Of a stretch of DNA of 50,570 nt, positions 8,325 through 16,789 are shown piece after piece. The notes below the pieces were generated by a model. The model ran no database searches, was not told the DNA's origin, and saw only the letters and a list, made by a program, of their open reading frames with translations. The translations under genes and the position numbers were made by a program. The stretch is taken from the NCBI GenBank assembly GCA_009784025.1, contig WQVK01000017.1:1-50570 (forward strand). The letters are read 5' to 3'. Source of the stretch: Defluviitaleaceae bacterium. Its GTDB lineage: Bacteria > Bacillota > Clostridia > Lachnospirales > WQUN01. The number at the start of each line of letters is the position of its first letter. Position 1 is the stretch's first letter.

Positions 8325-10145
8325 CTAAGCGTCATCCAGCTTCAACACATTCATAAACGCTTGCTGTGGTACTTCTACGTTGCCTATGTTTCGCATACGT
8401 TTTTTGCCCTCTTTTTGTTTTTCTAGGAGTTTCTTTTTGCGGGTTATGTCGCCGCCGTAGCATTTAGATAGTACGTCTTTGCGCAGGGCGCCCAGGGTTT
8501 CGCGGGCTACTACGCGGCTGCCTATGGTGGCTTGGATTGGGATTTCAAACTGGTGGCGTGGTATTTCTTTTTTTAGTTTTTCTACTATTTTGCGGCCACG
8601 TTCTTGGGCTGTTTTGGAAAACACTATGAAGGATAGGGCATCTACAAGCTCGTGGTGGACTAGTACGTCTAGCTTTACAAGTTCAGAACGTTCGTAGCCT
8701 TTTAGGTCGTAATCGAAGGATGCGTAGCCACGGCTGCGGGATTTTAGGGTGTCGAAGAAATCGTATATTATTTCGTTTAGGGGCAACTCGTAGCTTAGGG
8801 TTGCGCGTTTTGAGTCCAAATATTCCATGCCAATGTATACGCCCCGGCGTTCTTGGCATAGCTCCATTACTGCGCCTATAAATTCTGACGGCAGCAGGAT
8901 TTCGGCCTTTACTATTGGTTCTTCCATGTATTCTATATGGGATGGGTTTGGCAGGTCAGCTGGGTTGGATAGGTCTAGCACTGTGCCGTCGGTTTTGTGT
9001 ACTTTGTAGATTACGCTTGGGGCGGTGGTGATAAGCTCTAGGTTGTATTCCCGCTCTAGGCGCTCTTGTATTATTTCCAGATGCAAAAGCCCTAGAAAAC
9101 CGCAGCGGAAGCCAAAGCCCAGCGCGATGGATGTCTCTGGCTCAAATTGTAGGGATGCGTCGTTTAGCTGTAGTTTTTCTAGTGATTCCCGAAGGTCGTT
9201 GTATTTTGCGCCGTCTTGAGGGAATATGCCGCAGTACACCATCGGGTTAACTCGCTTGTAGCCCGGCAGCGGCTCTGGGGTTGGGTTGTTTATGTCGGTT
9301 ACGGTGTCGCCTATGCTGGTGTCGCTTACATTTTTAATGCTGGCGGTGATATAACCAACCTCGCCAGCAAATAAATTTTCTGAAGGGATAAACTTGCCCG
9401 GGCCAAAATACCCGGCCTCCACTACCTCGAAGGTCTTGTTTGTTGCCATAAAATGCACCTTAGTGCCTTTTTTTAAAGTGCCGTCTATCACCCGGATAAA
9501 CACGATTACACCCTTGTAAGCGTCATAAAGAGAGTCGAAAATCAGCGCCTTTAGCGGCGCATCAGGGTCACCCGATGGGGCAGGTATAGATTTAACAATG
9601 CTATCGAAAACCTGCTCTATATTAAGCTTAGCCTTGGCAGAAATAAGTGGCGCGCCCTCGGTATCTAGCCCGATGATATTCTCTATATCTGCTTTGGTTG
9701 CGTCTGGGTCTGCTGCGGGCAGGTCTATTTTGTTTATAACTGGCACAACTTCCAGGTTGTTCTCCAGGGCAAGGTAAACATTGGCCAGGGTTTGCGCCTC
9801 TATGCCCTGGGCGGCGTCCACCACTAAAAGCGCACCCTCGCAGGCCGCCAGCGAACGGCTCACTTCATAAGTGAAGTCCACATGCCCGGGGGTGTCTATC
9901 AAATTTAAAATATACTCCTGCCCGTCTGGCGCGATATACACCAGCCGTACAGATTGCGCCTTTATGGTAATCCCGCGCTCGCGCTCTAGGTCCATATTAT
10001 CCAGCACTTGTGATTGCATTTCGCGCTGGGTTAACACCCCGGCCATCTCTATAAGCCTATCCGCCAGGGTAGACTTCCCATGGTCTATATGGGCGATTAT
10101 GCAAAAATTCCTTGTTATTGCCATTTGTTTTTTCGGGTCTGCCAT
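8325..10145 (-). CDS. lepA: Elongation factor 4 (LepA), back-translocating GTPase
   Basis: A 606-residue ribosome-associated GTPase. The G1 loop is AHIDHGKST, with DxPGH ([10 protein letters not shown]) and NKxD (VINKIDLP) following. EF-G-like domains and the LepA-specific C-terminal domain ([19 protein letters not shown]) come after. The start is the ATG at 10145 with AGGAGG upstream; an upstream in-frame extension to 10181 lacks a ribosome binding site. It is the first gene of a lepA-hemW unit with its own promoter (10172-10200). It is full length with no odd residue noticed. Confidence 0.96.
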   Translation of the reverse strand: MADPKKQMAITRNFCIIAHIDHGKSTLADRLIEMAGVLTQREMQSQVLDNMDLERERGITIKAQSVRLVYIAPDGQEYILNLIDTPGHVDFTYEVSRSLAACEGALLVVDAAQGIEAQTLANVYLALENNLEVVPVINKIDLPAADPDATKADIENIIGLDTEGAPLISAKAKLNIEQVFDSIVKSIPAPSGDPDAPLKALIFDSLYDAYKGVIVFIRVIDGTLKKGTKVHFMATNKTFEVVEAGYFGPGKFIPSENLFAGEVGYITASIKNVSDTSIGDTVTDINNPTPEPLPGYKRVNPMVYCGIFPQDGAKYNDLRESLEKLQLNDASLQFEPETSIALGFGFRCGFLGLLHLEIIQERLEREYNLELITTAPSVIYKVHKTDGTVLDLSNPADLPNPSHIEYMEEPIVKAEILLPSEFIGAVMELCQERRGVYIGMEYLDSKRATLSYELPLNEIIYDFFDTLKSRSRGYASFDYDLKGYERSELVKLDVLVHHELVDALSFIVFSKTAQERGRKIVEKLKKEIPRHQFEIPIQATIGSRVVARETLGALRKDVLSKCYGGDITRKKKLLEKQKEGKKRMRNIGNVEVPQQAFMNVLKLDDA

Positions 10146-10171
10146 TTGATTCCTCCTAAGAATATGTCGGT

Positions 10172-10200
10172 ATAATAGCAAAAATGTGGGTAAAAGACAA
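10172..10200 (-). promoter_or_regulatory. lepA promoter
   Basis: TTGTCT (10200-10195), a 17-base spacer and TATTAT (10177-10172) on the minus strand, 27 nt before the start codon. Confidence 0.55.
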
Positions 10201-10404
10201 GACCGCCTAAGGTTTTGCCAGCTACACCGCCGCCACTTTTTATAAGGCTAACTTCGTGAACCGGGCACGACCTGCTTCCCAATTTTTTTGGGTTACAGTT
10301 ATGGGAAAACTTAACTTTTTATTTTTGAGATTTTGTTTTTTAAAAAATGGCTTGATTAGCGGGTTTTTCTGTTCTTGAAGCAGCAAAACATGTGTTTTTT
10401 ACCT

Positions 10405-10462
10405 GAAAAATGGTACCATACGGTACCATTTTGCCGAAATTATGGTACCGTATGGTACCACG
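10405..10462. repeat. Paired GGTACC hairpin repeat, family A copy 1
   Basis: Two 19-20 nt arms (10410-10429 and 10442-10460) are reverse complements. Each arm itself contains two GGTACC sites separated by ATAC or GTAT. Copies occur at 27936-27987 and 43493-43544, a half copy at 49511-49528 and a decayed one near 21728. It lies in the 500-bp lepA-gyrA divergent gap, which otherwise holds only repeats and the gyrA promoter. Confidence 0.85.
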
Positions 10463-10533
10463 CCCGCCCCAAAATTAAAGTTTTTGAAAGTGCCAGAGGT
10501 GACATCTTTGACGGTTTTGTTCAAATAAAAGGC

Positions 10534-10562
10534 TTCCCGCAACAAGTTTCTTCTGTTATAAT
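10534..10562 (+). promoter_or_regulatory. Possible gyrA promoter
   Basis: A perfect TATAAT at 10557-10562, 84 nt before gyrA, with a weak -35 (TTCCCG, 10534-10539) at 17 bases. Confidence 0.4.
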
Positions 10563-10582
10563 CATACGGAGAAAGACATTAG

Positions 10583-10620
10583 AGTTCTTCCGAAACCACA
10601 AAAATGGGATTTCGCAAGAA
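10583..10620. repeat. Family F hairpin, copy upstream of gyrA
   Basis: A GTTCTTCCGAAA...TTTCGCAAGAAG imperfect hairpin in the gyrA 5' untranslated region. It is related to the hairpins at 15468-15505 (upstream of pheS) and 21556-21592. It would lie within the gyrA leader RNA if the promoter at 10557 is used. Confidence 0.55.
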
Positions 10621-10646
10621 GCATATTTTCTAAGGAGACGCATCAA

Positions 10647-13151
10647 ATGAGCGAATTTGACCAGAACCAGCGGATAAAACCGATAGATATAGTAAAGGAA
10701 ATGCACGGCTCGTATCTTGAGTACGCCATGAGTGTAATAGTGGCGCGGGCGCTGCCAGATGTGCGGGATGGCTTAAAGCCTGTACACCGGCGCATATTGT
10801 ACGCCATGAGCGAGCTTAACCTAGACCCTACAAAAGCGTTTAAAAAATCTGCACGTATCGTGGGCGATACCATGGGTAAGTACCACCCCCATGGCGATAG
10901 CTCTATTTACGATGCCATGGTGCGTATGGCGCAGGATTTTTCTGTGCGATACACCTTGGTAGAGGGCCATGGTAACTTTGGTTCTATGGACGGCGACGGC
11001 GCAGCCGCCATGCGTTACACAGAGGCGCGGCTTTCCCGCCTTAGCATGGACATGCTTACAGATATCGAGAAAGAAACTGTGGACTTTGCACCAAACTATG
11101 ATGGCGAATTCACAGAGCCATCTGTGCTGCCAGCCCGCTTCCCAAACCTGTTGGTAAACGGCTCTAGCGGTATTGCTGTGGGCATGAGCACCAATATACC
11201 GCCCCACAACCTAACCGATGTTATAACTGCGGTGCTACATCGCATAGGCCATATGCGTGAAGGTATAGAAACCCCATTAGAAGACCTGATAGACATAGTA
11301 AAAGCACCAGATTACCCCACAGGCGGCGCAATCCTTGGCACCCACAATATCCGGGAAGCCTACCGTACAGGCCGGGGCAAAGTGGTGCTACGGGCAGAAA
11401 CTACCATAGAGCCAATCCCAGGCATGGCCAACCGTGAGCAAATCCGCGTTACCGCCATCCCTTACCAAGTAAACAAGGCCAACCTGGTAAAGAAAATGGC
11501 CGACCTAGTAAAAGACAAGAAAATCGATGGCATAACAGATATCCGGGACGAATCCAACCGCAATGGCGTGCGCATTATAATAGAGCTTCGCAAAGACGCC
11601 AACGCCAACGTGGTGCTTAATCAGCTTTTCAAGCTATCTTCCCTGCAAGAAAGCTACGGCATTATCATGCTGGCTCTGGTTAACAACGAGCCGAAAATCC
11701 TCAACCTTTCGGAAGTAATAGACCATTATATAGCCCACCAGCAGGAAGTAATCACCAGGCGCACCCAGTTTGACCTAGCCAAGGCAGAACGCCGTGCCCA
11801 TATACTAGAAGGCCTGCTAAAAGCCCAGGACCATATAGATGAAATTATAGCCCTAATCCGCAGCAGCGACGACGGTAACCACGCCAAAGCCCGCCTGATA
11901 GAACGCTTCGAATTTACAGACTTGCAAGCTCAGGCCATAGTAGATATGCGCCTTCGCGCCCTAACCGGCCTAGAAAAGCAGCGCCTGGAAAAAGAATATG
12001 CAGAACTGCAGCTTCTAATAGCCGAGCTAAATAAAATCCTTAGCGAGATGGGTTACCTATTACAAGTGCTAACCGAAGAACTAACCGCCATAAAAGACAA
12101 GTATGGCGACGCCCGCCGCAGCGCAATCCTACACGACCCAGGCGAAATAAACATGGAAGACCTAATAGAGGAAGCTCAAAACGTAATCACCATCAGCCAC
12201 CTGGGTTATATAAAACGCCTGCCGCTAGACACTTACCGCAGCCAAGCCCGCGGCGGCAAAGGTGTAATAGGCATGCAAACTCGCGAAGAAGATGTGGTGA
12301 AAGATCTCTTCGTGGCCAACACCCATGACCATATCCTATTCTTTACCACCCGCGGCCGGGCCCATAGCCTGCGTGCTTTTGAAATCCCAGAAGCCGGGCG
12401 GCAGGCCAAGGGTATGCCCCTGGTTAACCTACTTAACCTACCCGCCGGTGAAACTGTGGCGGCCATGTTCCCAGTGGCCAAAGGGGATTGGGATGGCCAA
12501 TTGATTTTTGCCACCAAGCAGGGCACAGTCATGCGAACAGACCTTAGCGCATTCTCCAGGATAAACAAATCTGGCCTTATTGCCATCACATTCCGCGAAG
12601 ACGATAGCCTAATAGCCGTAATGCGCTCTGACGGCAATCGCGAACTTTTCCTGGCCACCATGAACGGCCGCGGCATCCGCTTTAGCGAAGCCCAAGTGCG
12701 CAAAACTGGCCGTGGCTCTAAAGGCGTTACCGGCATGAGGCTAAACCCAGGCGACGAAATAGTGGGCGCAACCCTGGCAGACGAGCAAGTATTGCTAGTA
12801 TCCACCAACGGCTACGGCAAATGCACCCCACTAGAAGACTTCCGTGACCAAAACCGCGCCGGCAAAGGCGTGATAGCCTATAAGCCCAACGACAAAACCG
12901 GCAATGTAATTGGCATAGCCGCAGTAACAGACAACGACGGCCTTATGCTAATCAACTCTGAAGGCGTGGTAATACGCATCCGGGTGGTAGATATATCAGT
13001 GAAAGGCCGCTTTGCCAGGGGCGTGAAGCTGATAAACATGGACAAAGATGTAACCGTAGTGGGCCTAGCCAAAATACTAGACAACGACCACGAAGGCGAA
13101 GAAGCAGAAATGGCAGAAGTAGCAGAAACAACCGAAGCCACCGAAGAATAA
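10647..13151 (+). CDS. gyrA: DNA gyrase subunit A
   Basis: The 834-residue A subunit of gyrase, which cuts and rejoins DNA during negative supercoiling. The catalytic tyrosine is Tyr124 ([10 protein letters not shown]). The quinolone-determining stretch [14 protein letters not shown] keeps Ser85 and Asp89, equivalent to E. coli Ser83 and Asp87, so it looks wild type. The GyrA box QARGGKG near residue 532 marks it as GyrA rather than ParC, followed by the six-bladed C-terminal domain and a short Glu-rich tail. AAGGAG lies upstream of the ATG. gyrB is not adjacent, unlike the usual gyrB-gyrA pair near the origin. A GGGGATGCG hairpin follows the stop. Confidence 0.97.
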   Translation: MSEFDQNQRIKPIDIVKEMHGSYLEYAMSVIVARALPDVRDGLKPVHRRILYAMSELNLDPTKAFKKSARIVGDTMGKYHPHGDSSIYDAMVRMAQDFSVRYTLVEGHGNFGSMDGDGAAAMRYTEARLSRLSMDMLTDIEKETVDFAPNYDGEFTEPSVLPARFPNLLVNGSSGIAVGMSTNIPPHNLTDVITAVLHRIGHMREGIETPLEDLIDIVKAPDYPTGGAILGTHNIREAYRTGRGKVVLRAETTIEPIPGMANREQIRVTAIPYQVNKANLVKKMADLVKDKKIDGITDIRDESNRNGVRIIIELRKDANANVVLNQLFKLSSLQESYGIIMLALVNNEPKILNLSEVIDHYIAHQQEVITRRTQFDLAKAERRAHILEGLLKAQDHIDEIIALIRSSDDGNHAKARLIERFEFTDLQAQAIVDMRLRALTGLEKQRLEKEYAELQLLIAELNKILSEMGYLLQVLTEELTAIKDKYGDARRSAILHDPGEINMEDLIEEAQNVITISHLGYIKRLPLDTYRSQARGGKGVIGMQTREEDVVKDLFVANTHDHILFFTTRGRAHSLRAFEIPEAGRQAKGMPLVNLLNLPAGETVAAMFPVAKGDWDGQLIFATKQGTVMRTDLSAFSRINKSGLIAITFREDDSLIAVMRSDGNRELFLATMNGRGIRFSEAQVRKTGRGSKGVTGMRLNPGDEIVGATLADEQVLLVSTNGYGKCTPLEDFRDQNRAGKGVIAYKPNDKTGNVIGIAAVTDNDGLMLINSEGVVIRIRVVDISVKGRFARGVKLINMDKDVTVVGLAKILDNDHEGEEAEMAEVAETTEATEE

Positions 13152-13155
13152 TATG

Positions 13156-13210
13156 TAGGGGATGCGCCCCTGCGCATCCCGCATAGTGGTGTGCAGGGGC
13201 GCGTCTTTTA
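13156..13210. repeat. GGGGATGCG hairpin after gyrA
   Basis: GGGATGCG and CGCATCCC pair around CCCCTG, and GCAGGGGCGC further on can pair with the GCGCCCCTGC loop, giving alternative structures. The core is shared with the terminator at 235-268. It probably serves as the gyrA terminator, although the T-run is short. Confidence 0.5.
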
Positions 13211-13227
13211 TGCGAAATGAGGTGCGC

Positions 13228-13677
13228 ATGAACAAGCCAAGCATCCAAGAATGCTGCCAGCGGCTTCTGCCAGACCCGAAGCAGAAGCAGGGTATGCTAA
13301 ACCTGTTAGAATTTCTGCAGGGGTTAAAGTTGAAACCCCTGTGGTATCACAAGACCTCGTTTAAATGCAATTACAAGAGCCAGCGGGTGCTGTATATTAA
13401 CTTTATAAGCGGCAATAGGCTTAGGCTACGTGTTTGCACCGTGGGGGATGCCCATGGTATTGGCAACATGGAATTGTATTTGCAGGCGATACCACAGGAC
13501 TTGCGGGATGAATTTGCTAATTACCAGGCCAACATCCATCCTTGCGATATCCATACCACTTGCGTAGAAGATTGCGAACGGACGCGCAGCTACTATATTA
13601 CAAGCCCAACCCCGGCGCAGTTTACCTGGGTGGAGAAGTTTATCCTTGCCCGTATGGCGTTTATTGATATGGGCTAG
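13228..13677 (+). CDS. Uncharacterised Cys-rich protein
   Basis: 149 residues, family not recognised. No signal peptide or membrane segment is seen. It contains seven cysteines (CC near residue 9, then singles around 46, 71, 105 and two in a CVEDC-like stretch) and several histidines (PCDIHTTC), which could suggest metal binding, but no standard zinc-finger spacing is present. I start at the ATG at 13228, where GAGGTG lies close upstream; in-frame ATGs at 13210 and 13162 are in the post-gyrA hairpin region and lack a site. A GNAT gene follows 13 nt downstream, so the two are probably co-translated. Confidence 0.65.
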   Translation: MNKPSIQECCQRLLPDPKQKQGMLNLLEFLQGLKLKPLWYHKTSFKCNYKSQRVLYINFISGNRLRLRVCTVGDAHGIGNMELYLQAIPQDLRDEFANYQANIHPCDIHTTCVEDCERTRSYYITSPTPAQFTWVEKFILARMAFIDMG

Positions 13678-13690
13678 GGCGGAGGAAGTG

Positions 13691-14086
13691 ATGGTAGCTA
13701 TTAGTTATAAAACTCATGATAAACATCTTGATACAGCTGGTTTTATAGATATGGCAATGCAGGTGTGGCCTGGGAATTACCACTCACAATATACAAAGGA
13801 AACTTTAGCCAAAACTATCAACACCACCGCCTGGGACGGAGACAAATTGGTTGGTTGTGTTAGGGTGCTAACTGACGGATATTTTTTTGGCACGATTACA
13901 GAGATTCTTGTTTTGCCTGAATATCGAAGGCAGGGAGTGGGGGAAAAGTTGATGGCCCTTGCGTTTGAAACATCGCCAACATCTTTATTCTTTGGCGCGC
14001 AGCCAGAAGCTGTACCTTTCTACGAAAATATCGGACATGAAAAATCTATGCAATCATTCTCCAAAAAAAAGCCGCGAAGGCAATAA
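13691..14086 (+). CDS. GNAT-family N-acetyltransferase
   Basis: 131 residues with the GNAT fold. Acetyl-CoA binding motif A is visible as ILVLPEYRRQGVGEKLMALA, with R-R-x-G-V-G for pyrophosphate contact. A preceding strand reads DKLVGCVRVLTDGYFFGTI, and motif B ends in PFYENIGHEKS. The acceptor substrate cannot be read from the sequence. The start is ATG 13691 with GGAGG 6 bases upstream; the longer frame to 13646 overlaps the previous gene. It sits between an unknown protein and a CapA-like protein, 18 nt before the latter. Confidence 0.88.
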   Translation: MVAISYKTHDKHLDTAGFIDMAMQVWPGNYHSQYTKETLAKTINTTAWDGDKLVGCVRVLTDGYFFGTITEILVLPEYRRQGVGEKLMALAFETSPTSLFFGAQPEAVPFYENIGHEKSMQSFSKKKPRRQ

Positions 14087-14104
14087 AACCAATAGGAGGA
14101 ACAC

Positions 14105-15367
14105 ATGAAATCATCCTGGCCAATGGCGATTTTTCTTATGTTTGCGTTCCTGGCAGTTTTGGGTGGGGCGGTTTTTGTTGTGGAGGCACGGTTTGGCGAT
14201 GGCGATAGCCAGTTGCTAGCGCTGTTTCAGCGGGTACCGGAGCGGCCTGTTTTTGCTGCAGAACAAGATTACATATCACCCACGCCGCCTGCGGATTACA
14301 ACCCAAGCGGTAGCCTTTTTGTGTATACCGGCAACGATTACCCAAGCATTGCCGAAGCTACAGCCATAGAGTATTACCAGCCTACCCAAATAGAGGCCAC
14401 CCCTACGCCCAGCCCAAGCCCTTCCCCCCATGAGCCCCCGACCCCAGATATAGTCACCCTAACATTATCTGCGGCGGGTGATGTCACCCTTGGGGGTGAT
14501 TCCCGCTGGGCTGGGTATCACGCTTTCATGCGGGAGTTTGCCAACAGCGGCAACGACCATAGCCATTTTTTCCGCAATATTGCCCATGTTTTCCGGGATA
14601 GTGACCTGTCTATTGTTAACCTGGAAGGCACGCTCACCTATGCCACCTACCATATGGATAAACAATTTGTGTTCCGTGGGCCGCCGCATTTTGCGCGGAT
14701 TTTATCCTCTTCGTATGTGGATGTTGTTACCATAGCCAACAACCATACCATAGACTTTTTCGACCGGGGTTATAACGACACTCGCGCCGCCCTTACCGCA
14801 GAAGGCATACGCTATTTTGGCAACGAGTTTAATACAATCATGGAGATAAACGGTATTTTGGTTGGTATGTTTGGCTACCGGGTGTGGGATGATTCTGCCA
14901 ATAACCGCAACCGCATCCAAGCGTCTATAGACTACTTGCAAAACAGCGGCGCCCAGCTGATAATCGCATATTTCCACTGGGGGGTAGAGCGGAATAACCA
15001 CCCAGAACAATACCAGCGCAATATCGGCCGCTTCGCCATCCGCCAGGGGGTAGATTTGGTGCTGGGGGCGCACCCGCATGTGATACAGGGCATAGAACAG
15101 TACATGGGGCGGCATATCGTGTACTCGCTGGCCAATTTTAGCTTTGGCGGCAATGCCAACCCTCCATGCCAAGATAGCTTTATCTTCCAGCAGACATTTA
15201 GCTTCCAAGACGGGCAGCTGCGGCCCTATGATGATACTTATATCATCCCGGTGTTTGTATCATCTGTGCGTGGCAGGAATGACTTCACCCCCACCATAGC
15301 CACCGGCACAGACGGCGAGCGGATTTTAGGGCGGATAGCGGAGTATAGTTATTTGTTAAACAATTAA
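14105..15367 (+). CDS. CapA/PgsA-type poly-gamma-glutamate synthesis family protein
   Basis: 420 residues. An N-terminal membrane anchor (about 7-27) is followed by a Pro/Ser/Thr linker (PTPSPSPSP near residue 100) and then the CapA metallophosphoesterase-like domain. Motifs: AAGDVTLGGD, VNLEGTLT, IANNHTIDFFDRGYND, YFHWGVE, GAHPHVIQGIE and YSLANFSFGG. Family members take part in poly-gamma-glutamate capsule synthesis or are peptidoglycan/cell-envelope hydrolase-like enzymes. The other capsule genes (capB/capC) are not present, so a capsule role is unproven. It is extracellular and membrane-tethered. The ribosome binding site AGGAGG is 6 bases upstream. A family D palindrome (15393-15429) follows and may terminate it. 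Confidence 0.88.
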   Translation: MKSSWPMAIFLMFAFLAVLGGAVFVVEARFGDGDSQLLALFQRVPERPVFAAEQDYISPTPPADYNPSGSLFVYTGNDYPSIAEATAIEYYQPTQIEATPTPSPSPSPHEPPTPDIVTLTLSAAGDVTLGGDSRWAGYHAFMREFANSGNDHSHFFRNIAHVFRDSDLSIVNLEGTLTYATYHMDKQFVFRGPPHFARILSSSYVDVVTIANNHTIDFFDRGYNDTRAALTAEGIRYFGNEFNTIMEINGILVGMFGYRVWDDSANNRNRIQASIDYLQNSGAQLIIAYFHWGVERNNHPEQYQRNIGRFAIRQGVDLVLGAHPHVIQGIEQYMGRHIVYSLANFSFGGNANPPCQDSFIFQQTFSFQDGQLRPYDDTYIIPVFVSSVRGRNDFTPTIATGTDGERILGRIAEYSYLLNN

Positions 15368-15392
15368 ACTGCCCCCCACTCGCACACAAACC

Positions 15393-15429
15393 AAAACCAG
15401 TTGGTCGCAATTTGCGACCAACTGGTTTT
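15393..15429. repeat. Family D palindrome (bidirectional terminator-like), copy 1
   Basis: A perfect 37-nt palindrome centred on 15411, with AGTTGGTCGCAA inner arms and AAAA/TTTT outer ends. The A-tract before and T-tract after make it look like a bidirectional terminator after the capA-like gene. Relatives occur at 23874, 31425 and 38419. Confidence 0.85.
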
Positions 15430-15467
15430 GCAAATATAGCCTTGTGGACGCCCACGGTTTTATACAG

Positions 15468-15505
15468 TTCTTTCGAAATCATAAAAAACGTGATTTCTAA
15501 AGAAG
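15468..15505. repeat. Family F hairpin upstream of pheS
   Basis: TTCTTTCGAAATCA pairs with TGATTTCTAAAGAA around a short A-rich loop. It is followed by the pheS -10 TATAAT at 15541-15546, whose -35 is weak. No T-box (GGTGG specifier/antiterminator features) is visible in the 211-nt gap. Confidence 0.6.
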
Positions 15506-15578
15506 TCAAATTAAAGATGAAATCTTCACTCTCTTTATGATATAATCTTACAATCATGTCACAGAAAGGATTAAAAAC

Positions 15579-16628
15579 ATGCTAGATAAACTAACAGCAA
15601 TTCAGCAAAAAATAAGCAGCAGCCTAGACTCAATTAAAATCCTAGCCGAACTAGCAAATTTTCGCGTGCAAACCCTAGGCCGCAAAGGCGAACTAACCCG
15701 GCTGCTAAAAGCCGTAGGCAGCCTGCCGCCAGAAGAGCGCAAGGAGCTTGGCAAAAAGGTAAACGAAATCCGCGACCAAATCCTCTCAGAGATAGAAAAC
15801 AAAAAAGCAGCCCTAGAGGCCAGCGCCCTGGCAGAATCCCTAATAACCGAAACAATAGATGTAACCCTACCGGGCAAAACCAGCCCAGCGGGCAGCTTGC
15901 ACCCAGTCACGCAGTTTATGTGGCGGTTAGAAGAGCTGTTTATCAGCCTAGGTTTTGATATAGTTGAGGGCAGCTTGATAGAAACCGTATACCATAATTT
16001 CGATGCCTTAAACACCCCACACAATCACCCTTCCCGGGACGAAGGCGACACCTTTTACATCGACGAAACCCATGTGCTACGCACCCACACCTCGCCCATG
16101 CAAGTACGCACCATGGAGCGCCAAAAGCCGCCCATCCGCGTGATTGTACCGGGCATGGTTTCCCGCCGGGATGAAATTGACGCCACACACACACCAGTAT
16201 TCCACCAGATGGAAGGCCTAGTGATAGACCGCGGCATCACATTTGCAGACCTGCGCGGCATGTTAGACACCATCGTGCGCTATGTATTTGGCCAAGAAGC
16301 CAAAGTTCGCTTGCGCCCAAGCCATTTCCCCTTTACAGAACCAAGCGCAGAAGTTGACATATCCTGCTACGCCTGCGTAACCTCCAAACCTGGCAAGCTA
16401 CTACCCCCCAAAGACGATTGCAGCGTATGCAAAGGCAGCGGCTGGGTAGAACTATGGGGCTGCGGAATGGTCCACCCAGAAGTGCTGCGCAAAAGCGGCA
16501 TAGACCCAAGCGAATACAGCGGCTACGCTTTCGGCCTGGGTGTAACGCGTATGACCTCCGCCCTATACGGAATCCCAACGCTAAAGCCCTATTTCGAGAA
16601 TGATGTACAGTTTTTGAAGCAGTTTTAA
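15579..16628 (+). CDS. pheS: Phenylalanine--tRNA ligase alpha subunit
   Basis: The 349-residue catalytic subunit of the alpha2-beta2 class II enzyme that charges tRNA-Phe. An N-terminal coiled-coil arm (about 1-90, LGRKGELTRLLKAVGSL) precedes the class II core, with VSRRDEIDATHTPVFHQMEG and the C-terminal GFGLGVTRM-type motif 3 (YAFGLGVTRMTSALYG). A Cys-rich insert (CYAC...CSVCKGSGW, about residues 263-290) resembles the zinc-ribbon-like loop common in Firmicutes PheS. AAAGGA precedes the ATG. pheT follows after a 161-nt gap that holds a family G repeat, an unusual intrusion between two subunit genes. Confidence 0.97.
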   Translation: MLDKLTAIQQKISSSLDSIKILAELANFRVQTLGRKGELTRLLKAVGSLPPEERKELGKKVNEIRDQILSEIENKKAALEASALAESLITETIDVTLPGKTSPAGSLHPVTQFMWRLEELFISLGFDIVEGSLIETVYHNFDALNTPHNHPSRDEGDTFYIDETHVLRTHTSPMQVRTMERQKPPIRVIVPGMVSRRDEIDATHTPVFHQMEGLVIDRGITFADLRGMLDTIVRYVFGQEAKVRLRPSHFPFTEPSAEVDISCYACVTSKPGKLLPPKDDCSVCKGSGWVELWGCGMVHPEVLRKSGIDPSEYSGYAFGLGVTRMTSALYGIPTLKPYFENDVQFLKQF

Positions 16629-16633
16629 AACCG

Positions 16634-16775
16634 TAAGAGGCTTCGTCCGGGATGCTTGGGCCAGCCGACCACAATTTCAAATACTTTTCAGAAGATTCGC
16701 TTCGCGAACCCGGTGCTTTGTACCGCCCGCCTTCTTGCGGGTTCGTTTTGAAAAAGTTTTAGAAAAAACTTTGAA
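16634..16775. repeat. Intergenic repeat, family G (between pheS and pheT)
   Basis: The element runs from AAGAGGCTTCGTCCGGG through TTCGCTTCGCGAACCCGG and TTCTTGCGGGTTCGTTTTGA to an AAAAACTTT end. Near-full copies lie at 28080-28240 (inverted) and 49134-49272 plus 49380-49405 (split by another element). Internal hairpins (TTCGCTTCGCGAA; GAACCCG/CGGGTTC) are visible. Confidence 0.7.
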
Positions 16776-16789
16776 ATGGAGATTTAGAT

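Noticed and set aside
10375-10650. 91-codon open frame before gyrA
   Set aside because: It runs through a paired GGTACC hairpin and a family F hairpin; no protein-like features or ribosome binding site.
13646-13690. Longer GNAT start overlapping the previous gene
   Set aside because: No ribosome binding site for the longer form; GGAGG is placed for 13691.
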